Below are positions 50,701 through 63,640 of a DNA stretch of 64,000 nucleotides, in pieces. The stretch lies in the NCBI GenBank assembly GCA_947179485.1, contig OX359245.1, positions 8,723,001 to 8,787,000 on the forward strand, written 5' to 3'. The stretch's first letter is position 1. Each line of letters starts with the position of its first letter. Source of the DNA: Allacma fusca. Lineage: Eukaryota; Arthropoda; Collembola; Symphypleona; Sminthuridae. The translations under genes and the position numbers were made by a program. The notes under the pieces were generated by a model that worked only from the letters and a program-made list of their open reading frames with translations, ran no database searches and was not told the origin of the DNA.

Positions 50701-53700
50701 TCAGTGTAAACTAACTTTACAAGGACATAAGTATTTGTTATTATTAGTGTCTGTGTTGTAACTCGTAATCAACTGGTAAGAAACAGTTTATGAAACTCAA
50801 TAATGTGATGAAGTGATACTCGTACCAGGAACACTGAACCAATAAATTTTATTTGTTTATCGAATAAGCAGAAAAAATTTGTAAAACGTATTGTAAGCAT
50901 ATTCCACCATTCATTAGCTTTATTGGAAGCAAAGTAGCCCTATGTGAATTTAAAAAAATATTATTATGCTTAGCTGCGATGGTTGAACAATGGGTCGTAA
51001 TCATAATTCATTGGGAATCATTTGAGTTTTACACGGCAATTTTTTGTACACAAGTGTCTCCAGCTCGCCAGGATGTTCACGCAACCCAATTTGACAACTG
51101 ACAAGAAAAAATAATTGGCGTGGAAGCTCAGGTACTCCAAAAATATTTAATTTCACAGTCCCCAAATGAATCCTCAGCGAGGATAATCGTTTCCAGGTGG
51201 TGATTATCTTATTTGCAGTCACTGTAGCCTGGTCATTAGAAATTAATTGTAATAAAAGACGTGCCATTGGAAGCTTTTCTGGTGTTGGAAATTTGAACAT
51301 TTATGTATGTGAGAAATGATTAGAGTGGAAGTTTAGATACTGCTTCAAATCTCACAACCATGGAAGTTCATTCCAACTTTGTGCAAATCAAACAGGCTTG
51401 ACGTTTTTGTAAAATGTAATTGAAAGTCGTAGATCAATTTAGTACTAATTTTAATCACAATTCGGTATTAAGAGATCGTTTTTTAAGAATGAATGGGATT
51501 TTAATTAAAAATTGAGACTTTAACGTGTCACATTTGAAAATATCCGACAGGATAATATAGAAATATTTTCAATTTTTTATCATTTATAGACATTTACTTT
51601 TGTATATTTTCCCTGAACTTTCCCATTTGTTGTCAAGTTTCCTTGACGCACTTCAACCACTGAGATTATAATTTATAAGGATTATTTTGCACTTGGCATA
51701 ATCATTCTAACAAGGCAATATTTTCGGATGTTACACGTGGATTCAAACAAAACAAAGCACATATTGTAGCATTCCCCAAGTGTGCTTCAAAACACATGAA
51801 AGTATTGCTTTATTTCTTCATTTTGTTGTTGTCACAGAGAATCCGTTTGAGAAAATACATTTATTTAAGCTTGCTTATTTAATCCTACAATTGTATTTCT
51901 GATATATGTATATGAATTCAGAGGATGTCGTAAAATCCCCGTGTAATAGAACAGGTGGAACATTTTTGAGGGTGTACTCAAAATGTTTACAGTAGAGGTG
52001 AGTGTTTCACAGTTGTAAGTAGAAACTACCTTAAACCTAAACAAATGCGACGACCGAATACGTACTTGACATTTGCTTCAAAATTCCAGGTAACTGGAAT
52101 CGCTTTGAAATATTTTGAATAAGGAAAAATAAGTCACCCCGAAAAATTCCTAACGAATTGTTTTGAAGGAAATAGAGTTTTCAATCTTTGTCACAAAATA
52201 ATTGTTAAACCTATACAAGCACGCCCATTTGTAATATTTAAAAAATAAGTTTGTTTAGAATTTAGTTGTAGAAAGCCCGAAGATGAACTCAGTTACTGTT
52301 CAATAGCTTTCTAATTTTGATAAAAATGGATTCCACTGAAACCAACTTAAATACGAAAAATACGTCCATATACTTGGATTACTTGGAAAATAAATTGACA
52401 AGCTGTACTAATTTGCGAGTTTTCGACAACTAACGGATTACCATCTTCAGACACAAAACAGAAGGTGTTAATAAATTTCTAATAAAAGTTTAAATTAATT
52501 TTTCTAATAATTCAGTCAAAAACTGTTTTAAAATTAAAATCTGATTTTTGAAATTAGGGGTTTTCAAGAAATTCATTCATTTTCAAGAGGTTCATTTAAT
52601 GAAAAGATTTGTTAATTTACATTAATAATTTCTCTTGCCTATTGAATGACAAGGTCGTCTTTTATTTTGCGTAGGAATTGTATTGGGTTGATTCAAATTA
52701 AATTTATGGGGTATGTATTTTTATGTAGATAGACATGGATTTAAAGTTTATGTATTTGCACGACAGGTTTTCCAAAGTAAATACGGCATAAAAACTGAAT
52801 TAAGTACAATCACAATTACAAATAAACATGTACAGTAATAACTTTTATGGACACTCATGTATTTAAAACAAAGGTTCATTCCTTTGTTTATCTCAATTCT
52901 TGATGAACATAACCGTTTGAAACAAAGGGGTACCAAAGCGTTATTGGAGACTAGTCTTGAGGAAATGTTGAACTATAAATAATGTATGAAATATTTTCAA
53001 CACTTTTCTTGAATTTCGAAGATTAAGCAATTACAGTTGTATATAGGATGACCCTGATACGCTCTTTGTAAAGTAGGAATAAACCATTGATACGCACATG
53101 TTAGAATAAAGAATTAATGTAGTGTATAATAATAAAACTAAAAGGATACAAATAAGAATAGAGAGTAAAAGTATGAAGTATGAATGAACATAGGAATGTG
53201 TAAAAGTGAGTAGTACGTTCATAAGCTTGCTGACCGTTGGGTACCGACACATTTATTTCAGTGGATAAATCCCTCTATTTTATCAAGCCCGGACCTGGAG
53301 TAATAATCTATTTTTCACTTCATTAAAAAACTTGCAGTATTAAGGCATCTTGCTCTCCCTATACCGCTCAATTAACTTTACTCTCTAATGGTGTTTTCTG
53401 ATGTAAATTGAAGTTACATATTCAGTGTAAACTAACTTTACAAGGACATAAGTATTTGTTATTATTAGTGTCTGTGTTGTAACTAGTAATCAACTGGTAA
53501 GAAACAGTTTATGAAACTCAATAATGTGATGAAGTGATACTCGTACCAGGAACACTGAACCAATAAATTTTATTTGTTTATCGAATAAGCAGAAAAAATT
53601 TGTAAAACGTATTGTAAGCATATTCCACCATTCATTAGCTTTATTGGAAGCAAAGTAGCCCTATGTGAATTTAAAAAAATATTATTATGCTTAGCTGCGA

Positions 53701-56700
53701 TGGTTGAACAATGGGTCGTAATCATAATTCATTGGGAATCATTTGAGTTTTACACGGCAATTTTTTGTACACAAGTGTCTCCAGCTCGCCAGGATGTTCA
53801 CGCAACCCAATTTGACAACTGACAAGAAAAAATAATTGGCGTGGAAGCTCAGGTACTCCAAAAATATTTAATTTCACAGTCCCCAAATGAATCCTCAGCG
53901 AGGATAATCGTTTCCAGGTGGTGATTATCTTATTTGCAGTCACTGTAGCCTGGTCATTAGAAATTAATTGTAATAAAAGACGTGCCATTGGAAGCTTTTC
54001 TGGTGTTGGAAATTTGAACATTTATGTATGTGAGAAATGATTAGAGTGGAAGTTTAGATACTGCTTCAAATCTCACAACCATGGAAGTTCATTCCAACTT
54101 TGTGCAAATCAAACAGGCTTGACGTTTTTGTAAAATGTAATTGAAAGTCGTAGATCAAATTAGTACTAATTTTAATCACAATTCGGTATTAAGAGATCGT
54201 TTTTTAAGAATGAATGGGATTTTAATTAAAAATTGAGACTTTAACGTGTCACATTTGAAAATATCCGACAGGATAATATAGAAATATTTTCAATTTTTTA
54301 TCATTTATAGACATTTACTTTTGTATATTTTCCCTGAACTTTCCCATTTGTTGTCAAGTTTCCTTGACGCACTTCAACCACTGAGATTATAATTTATAAG
54401 GATTATTTTGCACTTGGCATAATCATTCTAACAAGGCAATATTTTCGGATGTTACACGTGGATTCAAACAAAACAAAGCACATATTGTAGCATTCCCCAA
54501 GTGTGCTTCAAAACACATGAAAGTATTGCTTTATTTCTTCATTTTGTTGTTGTCACAGAGAATCCGTTTGAGAAAATACATTTATTTAAGCTTGCTTATT
54601 TAATCCTACAATTGTATTTCTGATATATGTATATGAATTCAGAGGATGTCGTAAAATCCCCGTGTAATAGAACAGGTGGAACATTTTTGAGGGTGTACTC
54701 AAAATGTTTACAGTAGAGGTGAGTGTTTCACAGTTGTAAGTAGAAACTACCTTAAACCTAAACAAATGCGACGACCGAATACGTACTTGACATTTGCTTC
54801 AAAATTCCAGGTAACTGGAATCGCTTTGAAATATTTTGAATAAGGAAAAATAAGTCACCCCGAAAAATTCCTAACGAATTGTTTTGAAGGAAATAGAGTT
54901 TTCAATCTTTGTCACAAAATAATTGTTAAACCTATACAAGCACGCCCATTTGTAATATTTAAAAAATAAGTTTGTTTAGAATTTAGTTGTAGAAAGCCCG
55001 AAGATGAACTCAGTTACTGTTCAATAGCTTTCTAATTTTGATAAAAATGGATTCCACTGAAACCAACTTAAATACGAAAAATACGTCCATATACTTGGAT
55101 TACTTGGAAAATAAATTGACAAGCTGTACTAATTTGCGAGCTTTCGACAACTAACGGATTACCATCTTCAGACACAAAACAGAAGGTGTTAATAAATTTC
55201 TAATAAAAGTTTAAATTAATTTTTCTAATAATTCAGTCAAAAACTGTTTTAAAATTAAAATCTGATTTTTGAAATTAGGGGTTTTCAAGAAATTCATTCA
55301 TTTTCAAGAGGTTCATTTAATGAAAAGATTTGTTAATTTACATTAATAATTTCTCTTGCCTATTGAATGACAAGGTCGTCTTTTATTTTGCGTAGGAATT
55401 GTATTGGGTTGATTCAAATTAAATTTATGGGGTATGTATTTTTATGTAGATAGACATGGATTTAAAGTTTATGTATTTGCACGACAGGTTTTCCAAAGTA
55501 AATACGGCATAAAAACTGAATTAAGTACAATCACAATTACAAATAAACATGTACAGTAATAACTTTTATGGACACTCATGTATTTAAAACAAAGGTTCAT
55601 TCCTTTGTTTATCTCAATTCTTGATGAACATAACCGTTTGAAACAAAGGGGTACCAAAGCGTTATTGGAGACTAGTCTTGAGGAAATGTTGAACTATAAA
55701 TAATGTATGAAATATTTTCAACACTTTTCTTGAATTTCGAAGATTAAGCAATTACAGTTGTATATAGGATGACCCTGATACGCTCTTTGTAAAGTAGGAA
55801 TAAACCATTGATACGCACATGTTAGAATAAAGAATTAATGTAGTGTATAATAATAAAACTAAAAGGATACAAATAAGAATAGAGAGTAAAAGTATGAAGT
55901 ATGAATGAACATAGGAATGTGTAAAAGTGAGTAGTACGTTCATAAGCTTGCTGACCGTTGGGTACCGACACATTTATTTCAGTGGATAAATCCCTCTATT
56001 TTATCAAGCCCGGACCTGGAGTAATAATCTATTTTTCACTTCATTAAAAAACTTGCAGTATTAAGGCATCTTGCTCTCCCTATACCGCTCAATTAACTTT
56101 ACTCTCTAATGGTGTTTTCTGATGTAAATTGAAGTTACATATTCAGTGTAAACTAACTTTACAAGGACATAAGTATTTGTTATTATTAGTGTCTGTGTTG
56201 TAACTAGTAATCAACTGGTAAGAAACAGTTTATGAAACTCAATAATGTGATGAAGTGATACTCGTACCAGGAACACTGAACCAATAAATTTTATTTGTTT
56301 ATCGAATAAGCAGAAAAAATTTGTAAAACGTATTGTAAGCATATTCCACCATTCATTAGCTTTATTGGAAGCAAAGTAGCCCTATGTGAATTTAAAAAAA
56401 TATTATTATGCTTAGCTGCGATGGTTGAACAATGGGTCGTAATCATAATTCATTGGGAATCATTTGAGTTTTACACGGCAATTTTTTGTACACAAGTGTC
56501 TCCAGCTCGCCAGGATGTTCACGCAACCCAATTTGACAACTGACAAGAAAAAATAATTGGCGTGGAAGCTCAGGTACTCCAAAAATATTTAATTTCACAG
56601 TCCCCAAATGAATCCTCAGCGAGGATAATCGTTTCCAGGTGGTGATTATCTTATTTGCAGTCACTGTAGCCTGGTCATTAGAAATTAATTGTAATAAAAG

Positions 56701-59700
56701 ACGTGCCATTGGAAGCTTTTCTGGTGTTGGAAATTTGAACATTTATGTATGTGAGAAATGATTAGAGTGGAAGTTTAGATACTGCTTCAAATCTCACAAC
56801 CATGGAAGTTCATTCCAACTTTGTGCAAATCAAACAGGCTTGACGTTTTTGTAAAATGTAATTGAAAGTCGTAGATCAAATTAGTACTAATTTTAATCAC
56901 AATTCGGTATTAAGAGATCGTTTTTTAAGAATGAATGGGATTTTAATTAAAAATTGAGACTTTAACGTGTCACATTTGAAAATATCCGACAGGATAATAT
57001 AGAAATATTTTCAATTTTTTATCATTTATAGACATTTACTTTTGTATATTTTCCCTGAACTTTCCCATTTGTTGTCAAATTTCCTTGACGCACTTCAACC
57101 ACTGAGATTATAATTTATAAGGATTATTTTGCACTTGGCATAATCATTCTAACAAGGCAATATTTTCGGATGTTACACGTGGATTCAAACAAAACAAAGC
57201 ACATATTGTAGCATTCCCCAAGTGTGCTTCAAAACACATGAAAGTATTGCTTTATTTCTTCATTTTGTTGTTGTCACAGAGAATCCGTTTGAGAAAATAC
57301 ATTTATTTAAGCTTGCTTATTTAATCCTACAATTGTATTTCTGATATATGTATATGAATTCAGAGGATGTCGTAAAATCCCCGTGTAATAGAACAGGTGG
57401 AACATTTTTGAGGGTGTACTCAAAATGTTTACAGTAGAGGTGAGTGTTTCACAGCTGTAAGTAGAAACTACCTTAAACCTAAACAAATGCGACGACCGAA
57501 TACGTACTTGACATTTGCTTCAAAATTCCAGGTAACTGGAATCGCTTTGAAATATTTTGAATAAGGAAAAATAAGTCACCCCGAAAAATTCCTAACGAAT
57601 TGTTTTGAAGGAAATAGAGTTTTCAATCTTTGTCACAAAATAATTGTTAAACCTATACAAGCACGCCCATTTGTAATATTTAAAAAATAAGTTTGTTTAG
57701 AATTTAGTTGTAGAAAGCCCGAAGATGAACTCAGTTACTGTTCAATAGCTTTCTAATTTTGATAAAAATGGATTCCACTGAAACCAACTTAAATACGAAA
57801 AATACGTCCATATACTTGGATTACTTGGAAAATAAATTGACAAGCTGTACTAATTTGCGAGCTTTCGACAACTAACGGATTACCATCTTCAGACACAAAA
57901 CAGAAGGTGTTAACAAATTTCTAATAAAAGTATAAATTAATTTTTCTAATAATTCAGTCAAAAACTGTTTTAAAATTAAAATCTGATTTTTGAAATTAGG
58001 GGTTTTCAAGAAATTCATTCATTTTCAAGAGGTTCATTTAATGAAAAGATTTGTTAATTTACATTAATAATTTCTCTTGCCTATTGAATGACAAGGTCGT
58101 CTTTTATTTTGCGTAGGAATTGTATTGGGTTGATTCAAATTAAATTTATGGGGTATGTATTTTTATGTAGATAGACATGGATTTAAAGTTTATGTATTTG
58201 CACGACAGGTTTTCCAAAGTAAATACGGCATAAAAACTGAATTAAGTACAATCACAATTACAAATAAACATGTACAGTAATAACTTTTATGGACACTCAT
58301 GTATTTAAAACAAAGGTTCATTCCTTTGTTTATCTCAATTCTTGATGAACATAACCGTTTGAAACAAAGGGGTACCAAAGCGTTATTGGAGACTAGTCTT
58401 GAGGAAATGTTGAACTATAAATAATGTATGAAATATTTTCAACACTTTTCTTGAATTTCGAAGATTAAGCAATTACAGTTGTATATAGGATGACCCTGAT
58501 ACGCTCTTTGTAAAGTAGGAATAAACCATTGATACGCACATGTTAGAATAAAGAATTAATGTAGTGTATAATAATAAAACTAAAAGGATACAAATAAGAA
58601 TAGAGAGTAAAAGTATGAAGTATGAATGAACATAGGAATGTGTAAAAGTGAGTAGTACGTTCATAAGCTTGCTGACCGTTGGGTACCGACACATTTATTT
58701 CAGTGGATAAATCCCTCTATTTTATCAAGCCCGGACCTGGAGTAATAATCTATTTTTCACTTCATTAAAAAACTTGCAGTATTAAGGCATCTTGCTCTCC
58801 CTATACCGCTCAATTAACTTTACTCTCTAATGGTGTTTTCTGATGTAAATTGAAGTTACATATTCAGTGTAAACTAACTTTACAAGGACATAAGTATTTG
58901 TTATTATTAGTGTCTGTGTTGTAACTAGTAATCAACTGGTAATAAACAGTTTATGAAACTCAATAATGTGATGAAGTGATACTCGTACCAGGAACACTGA
59001 ACCAATAAATTTTATTTGTTTATCGAATAAGCAGAAAAAATTTGTAAAACGTATTGTAAGCATATTCCACCATTCATTAGCTTTATTGGAAGCAAAGTAG
59101 CCCTATGTGAATTTAAAAAAATATTATTATGCTTAGCTGCGATGGTTGAACAATGGGTCGTAATCATAATTCATTGGGAATCATTTGAGTTTTACACGGC
59201 AATTTTTTGTACACAAGTGTCTCCAGCTCGCCAGGATGTTCACGCAACCCAATTTGACAACTGACAAGAAAAAATAATTGGCGTGGAAGCTCAGGTACTC
59301 CAAAAATATTTAATTTCACAGTCCCCAAATGAATCCTCAGCGAGGATAATCGTTTCCAGGTGGTGATTATCTTATTTGCAGTCACTGTAGCCTGGTCATT
59401 AGAAATTAATTGTAATAAAAGACGTGCCATTGGAAGCTTTTCTGGTGTTGGAAATTTGAACATTTATGTATGTGAGAAATGATTAGAGTGGAAGTTTAGA
59501 TACTGCTTCAAATCTCACAACCATGGAAGTTCATTCCAACTTTGTGCAAATCAAACAGGCTTGACGTTTTTGTAAAATGTAATTGAAAGTCGTAGATCAA
59601 ATTAGTACTAATTTTAATCACAATTCGGTATTAAGAGATCGTTTTTTAAGAATGAATGGGATTTTAATTAAAAATTGAGACTTTAACGTGTCACATTTGA

Positions 59701-61403
59701 AAATATCCGACAGGATAATATAGAAATATTTTCAATTTTTTATCATTTATAGACATTTACTTTTGTATATTTTCCCTGAACTTTCCCATTTGTTGTCAAA
59801 TTTCCTTGACGCACTTCAACCACTGAGATTATAATTTATAAGGATTATTTTGCACTTGGCATAATCATTCTAACAAGGCAATATTTTCGGATGTTACACG
59901 TGGATTCAAACAAAACAAAGCACATATTGTAGCATTCCCCAAGTGTGCTTCAAAACACATGAAAGTATTGCTTTATTTCTTCATTTTGTTGTTGTCACAG
60001 AGAATCCGTTTGAGAAAATACATTTATTTAAGCTTGCTTATTTAATCCTACAATTGTATTTCTGATATATGTATATGAATTCAGAGGATGTCGTAAAATC
60101 CCCGTGTAATAGAACAGGTGGAACATTTTTGAGGGTGTACTCAAAATGTTTACAGTAGAGGTGAGTGTTTCACAGCTGTAAGTAGAAACTACCTTAAACC
60201 TAAACAAATGCGACGACCGAATACGTACTTGACATTTGCTTCAAAATTCCAGGTAACTGGAATCGCTTTGAAATATTTTGAATAAGGAAAAATAAGTCAC
60301 CCCGAAAAATTCCTAACGAATTGTTTTGAAGGAAATAGAGTTTTCAATCTTTGTCACAAAATAATTGTTAAACCTATACAAGCACGCCCATTTGTAATAT
60401 TTAAAAAATAAGTTTGTTTAGAATTTAGTTGTAGAAAGCCCGAAGATGAACTCAGTTACTGTTCAATAGCTTTCTAATTTTGATAAAAATGGATTCCACT
60501 GAAACCAACTTAAATACGAAAAATACGTCCATATACTTGGATTACTTGGAAAATAAATTGACAAGCTGTACTAATTTGCGAGCTTTCGACAACTAACGGA
60601 TTACCATCTTCAGACACAAAACAGAAGGTGTTAACAAATTTCTAATAAAAGTATAAATTAATTTTTCTAATAATTCAGTCAAAAACTGTTTTAAAATTAA
60701 AATCTGATTTTTGAAATTAGGGGTTTTCAAGAAATTCATTCATTTTCAAGAGGTTCATTTAATGAAAAGATTTGTTAATTTACATTAATAATTTCTCTTG
60801 CCTATTGAATGACAAGGTCGTCTTTTATTTTGCGTAGGAATTGTATTGGGTTGATTCAAATTAAATTTATGGGGTATGTATTTTTATGTAGATAGACATG
60901 GATTTAAAGTTTATGTATTTGCACGACAGGTTTTCCAAAGTAAATACGGCATAAAAACTGAATTAAGTACAATCACAATTACAAATAAACATGTACAGTA
61001 ATAACTTTTATGGACACTCATGTATTTAAAACAAAGGTTCATTCCTTTGTTTATCTCAATTCTTGATGAACATAACCGTTTGAAACAAAGGGGTACCAAA
61101 GCGTTATTGGAGACTAGTCTTGAGGAAATGTTGAACTATAAATAATGTATGAAATATTTTCAACACTTTTCTTGAATTTCGAAGATTAAGCAATTACAGT
61201 TGTATATAGGATGACCCTGATACGCTCTTTGTAAAGTAGGAATAAACCATTGATACGCACATGTTAGAATAAAGAATTAATGTAATGTATAATAATAAAA
61301 CTAAAAGGATACAAATAAAAATAGAGAGTAAAAGTATGAAGTATGAATGAACATAGGAATGTGTAAAAGTGAGTAGTACGTGTATAAGCTTACTGACCGT
61401 TGG
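47797..61403. repeat. Array copies 8-12 (third, mosaic variant group)
   Basis: All five carry a one-base deletion (GTAAATTGAAG, 47962 in copy 8). The first ~600 bp otherwise follow copies 4-7. The next stretch follows copy 3 (TTATTTGCAGTCACTG at 48490, ACATTTATGTATG, CTGCTTCAAATC), and the distal part returns to the copies 4-7 type (AAAAATTCCTAACG at about 49421). This is the pattern of a conversion tract copied into one ancestor that then multiplied. Confidence 0.85.
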
Positions 61404-62195
61404 CTTTAATAAAATTGTCCAGAGTTGGGAAAATTTCTTCTCTGTGTGTGTAGAAATTATCCTTTTACTCCTCTCAGTCCGAGCGGAAGATAAGAGGAGG
61501 GAAATCTCTCCATGCGTAAGATATTTAAGTATATAATTTATTAGCGCGTAATAAGCTTGAGACTATTGTCTTTTAGAGTGTAAGACGTTTTCCCAGGGAG
61601 AACAAGGATTGCTTCCAAGGCATGTTAGTACATATATATATCCATAGTTACGGTCTTATAACCATAGGGTTAGGAGGGAGTTATGATGTGAATAGGGAAG
61701 ACAAAGTAATTTCGTTCCGGAGCTAATAGGATTAGTTTATGAAGGTTATAAAATTCCTTCTAAATAATTGCATCTGTCTCAAATAACTGGCATAAAATAA
61801 AAACTAAGTTATGATAAGACTTAAGATTAGAAAAGTAATTGAGGCTGAGATTGCCTAAGTATGTATTGCCATGTGTTTAAATGTAAAGCAATCTCAAACC
61901 GGCGCCAGGCTGGCGGGGTTGGAACGTGGTTTCGGCCAGATGGTCCGGTCTTAAAAACTATCCAATTAACTTCTGGATTTTGAGAGTGCGGTTGCGGCCG
62001 AGTATAAATACCCCAGGAAAATCTTACAGATTCACAGTCGATCTGAACACACCGATCCGTAACGCTGTCCTCTTGGACTCTCTCTTTATATAGCACTCGG
62101 GTTTCGGTTTTCTCCGTTTTTACTTTCCTTTTTGAAAGACTCAGAATCTAGTAGCTTTTCTGGAAGATAGACTTTACTCTCAGAAGAGGAAGGAT
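61404..62195 (+). other. LTR-like or promoter segment, GC-richer than its surroundings
   Basis: Unique sequence after the array. A GC-rich patch (61895-62000) leads into TATAAATA at 62003-62010 and an initiator-like TCACAGTC around 62032-62039. Downstream there is no long reading frame. A strong TATA plus initiator in a compact GC-rich block with no gene after it fits a solitary LTR of a Ty3/gypsy-like element, but I could not define TG...CA ends or a target duplication. It could also be the promoter of a gene interrupted by the hAT-type MITE at 62204. The minus-strand frame at 61827-62096 is not supported. Confidence 0.35.
62003..62039 (+). promoter_or_regulatory. TATA box with initiator
   Basis: TATAAATA at 62003-62010 lies about 31 bp upstream of the A in TTCACAGTC (62034), the same geometry as the desaturase promoter. 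No coding region is assigned downstream. Confidence 0.5.
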
Positions 62196-62203
62196 TTTAC
62201 CAC

Positions 62204-63159
62204 CATGGACGGGATATCGGAAAAATACGGATTTAAATTTGGATTCGAATACTTTCTAGTTACGATTTCAATTTTAATTATTTTTAATAATACTTAAAAT
62301 TTGAATTCCGATACGGATTCCAATATATTTGAATACTTGTTGAATTCCGGTTCAAATACTTTTTGGATCTTCGTACAATTTACGGGAATTTATTTAAAAG
62401 AACAATTTAATCGCAAAAAAATAAGCAATACATAACACATTAAGCGTTTTTGCATCTTTACATTACCACGTAATCATTTAATATAAATTTAAGCGCAGAA
62501 AACACACACTTAACTGAAATTTCAGTAACTAGAAAAGCAAGCATTAATCCAATTACATTTTTAAAAAATTCGGAGTAATCTGTTAAGCTGTCTAACTACT
62601 TTTCCTGTTAGTTTTTTCTGACAGTATATATTTGCAAATCGATTTGTTTGATAACACATGGTAACTAAAATGCACTTCAACGGAATTAGTTTTACGCGTC
62701 CCATGATGAGAACAAGATTTAAGAAAGAAGAAACTTGATTCACTTGATCGTCCTGTAAGACCTGCACCATGCGGCTATCTCATCATGTTGTAGGAATTTT
62801 TACTAAACGGACTTTAAATCTTTGCCCATTACCAACCATACACTTTTCTTTTACCAAACGTTCGTTACTTGCCCTTTGGGTTTTATAATTGCATGTGCGG
62901 CTTTCAAAAAATGCTACCTATGTACATTTTCTCGCACGTGACAGTATAAAACCCAATGAAATCGATACTTTTTTGGAATCGGAATTCGTTAAAAAACATT
63001 CGAATACCGATTTGAATACCCTTGTTTTTATTCTAATCCAATTTCGGATACAAATACCGTGGTGACTTGTTTTCCGATTCTAATATCGATTCGGATACCC
63101 GAATTTTTTGAATATAATTCCGATTCTAATTCCGATTCGAATCCGAATTCCCGTCCCTG
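62204..63159. mobile_element. hAT-type MITE with GGATTCGAAT arms
   Basis: A 956 bp element with an exact 8-bp duplication, TTTACCAC at 62196-62203 and 63160-63167. The ends are CATGGACGGGA at the left and, on the complement of the right, CAGGGACGGGA. Both arms are rich in GGATTCGAAT, CGGAATT and ATTCCGATTC words (62210-62370 and 62970-63150). The middle holds no transposase. The 69-codon minus-strand frame at 62561-62770 is unsupported. Confidence 0.9.
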
Positions 63160-63640
63160 TTTACCACAGCTCTTCAGGCTGGTGGATGGTATTGAGAAAT
63201 TTTGAAACATTTAGAATTTTGATAGGAATTTTGGGAAGCCTTTCGGGTAACCCTTTGATAACTCGTAATAGGAATTACACTTGAACTTTTATAACTTTAT
63301 AAACTTTGTATTAAGATTTAGATAAGGTCTTCTTTGGATTAATATTTATAATCCGAATTGAATCTCAGCGTTAACTTATATTTTAGAAAATCAAACAAAG
63401 ATAATATTAAGTTCCATTTTTGTATTTGTCAAAAGTTAAATAAAATCTCTTCAACATTTGAGGAACTAAAAGTAAACTTGAGGGAATTCATAGTACGTTA
63501 TTTCCACTCAACTCAGACCCCTAGCAACCCGGAAGAACGTTTTAAGACACCTTGCATTATCAAATTTAACATTCAGAAAATGCCGTCACCAGTGGTTTTT
63601 AGTTTTTATAGGTTGTCAAAATATTTTTGAATGACACTGT
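63160..63640. other. Non-coding stretch, nothing recognised
   Basis: A 90-codon plus-strand frame at 63358-63630 has no Met near its start, no domain and no promoter. I see nothing else. Confidence 0.3.

Larger units (their letters stand above)
28752..61403. repeat. Head-to-tail array of 12 copies of a 2.72 kb unit
   Basis: Units start with GGGTACCGACACATTTATTT at 28752, 31469, 34190, 36911, 39632, 42353, 45075, 47797, 50518, 53239, 55960 and 58681. Lengths are 2717, then 2721 or 2722. Copies differ by scattered single bases and small indels, so amplification or homogenisation is recent. The left edge abuts unique sequence at TGCTC and the right edge ends after GTTGG at 61403, where unique DNA starts. 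I find no tRNA, rRNA, histone or transposase gene in the unit. Minus-strand frames of 62, 73 and 93-109 codons recur in most copies, but the longest is frame-shifted between copy groups. Parts of the unit resemble dispersed sequence at 1.44-1.50 and 6.57-6.95 kb. Confidence 0.97.

Noticed and set aside
28752..61403. The array as rDNA, histone or other gene cluster, or as CRISPR
   Set aside because: No rRNA, 5S, snRNA, histone or transposase sequence is recognisable in the unit. The repeats are contiguous 2.7 kb units rather than short repeats with spacers, in eukaryotic sequence.
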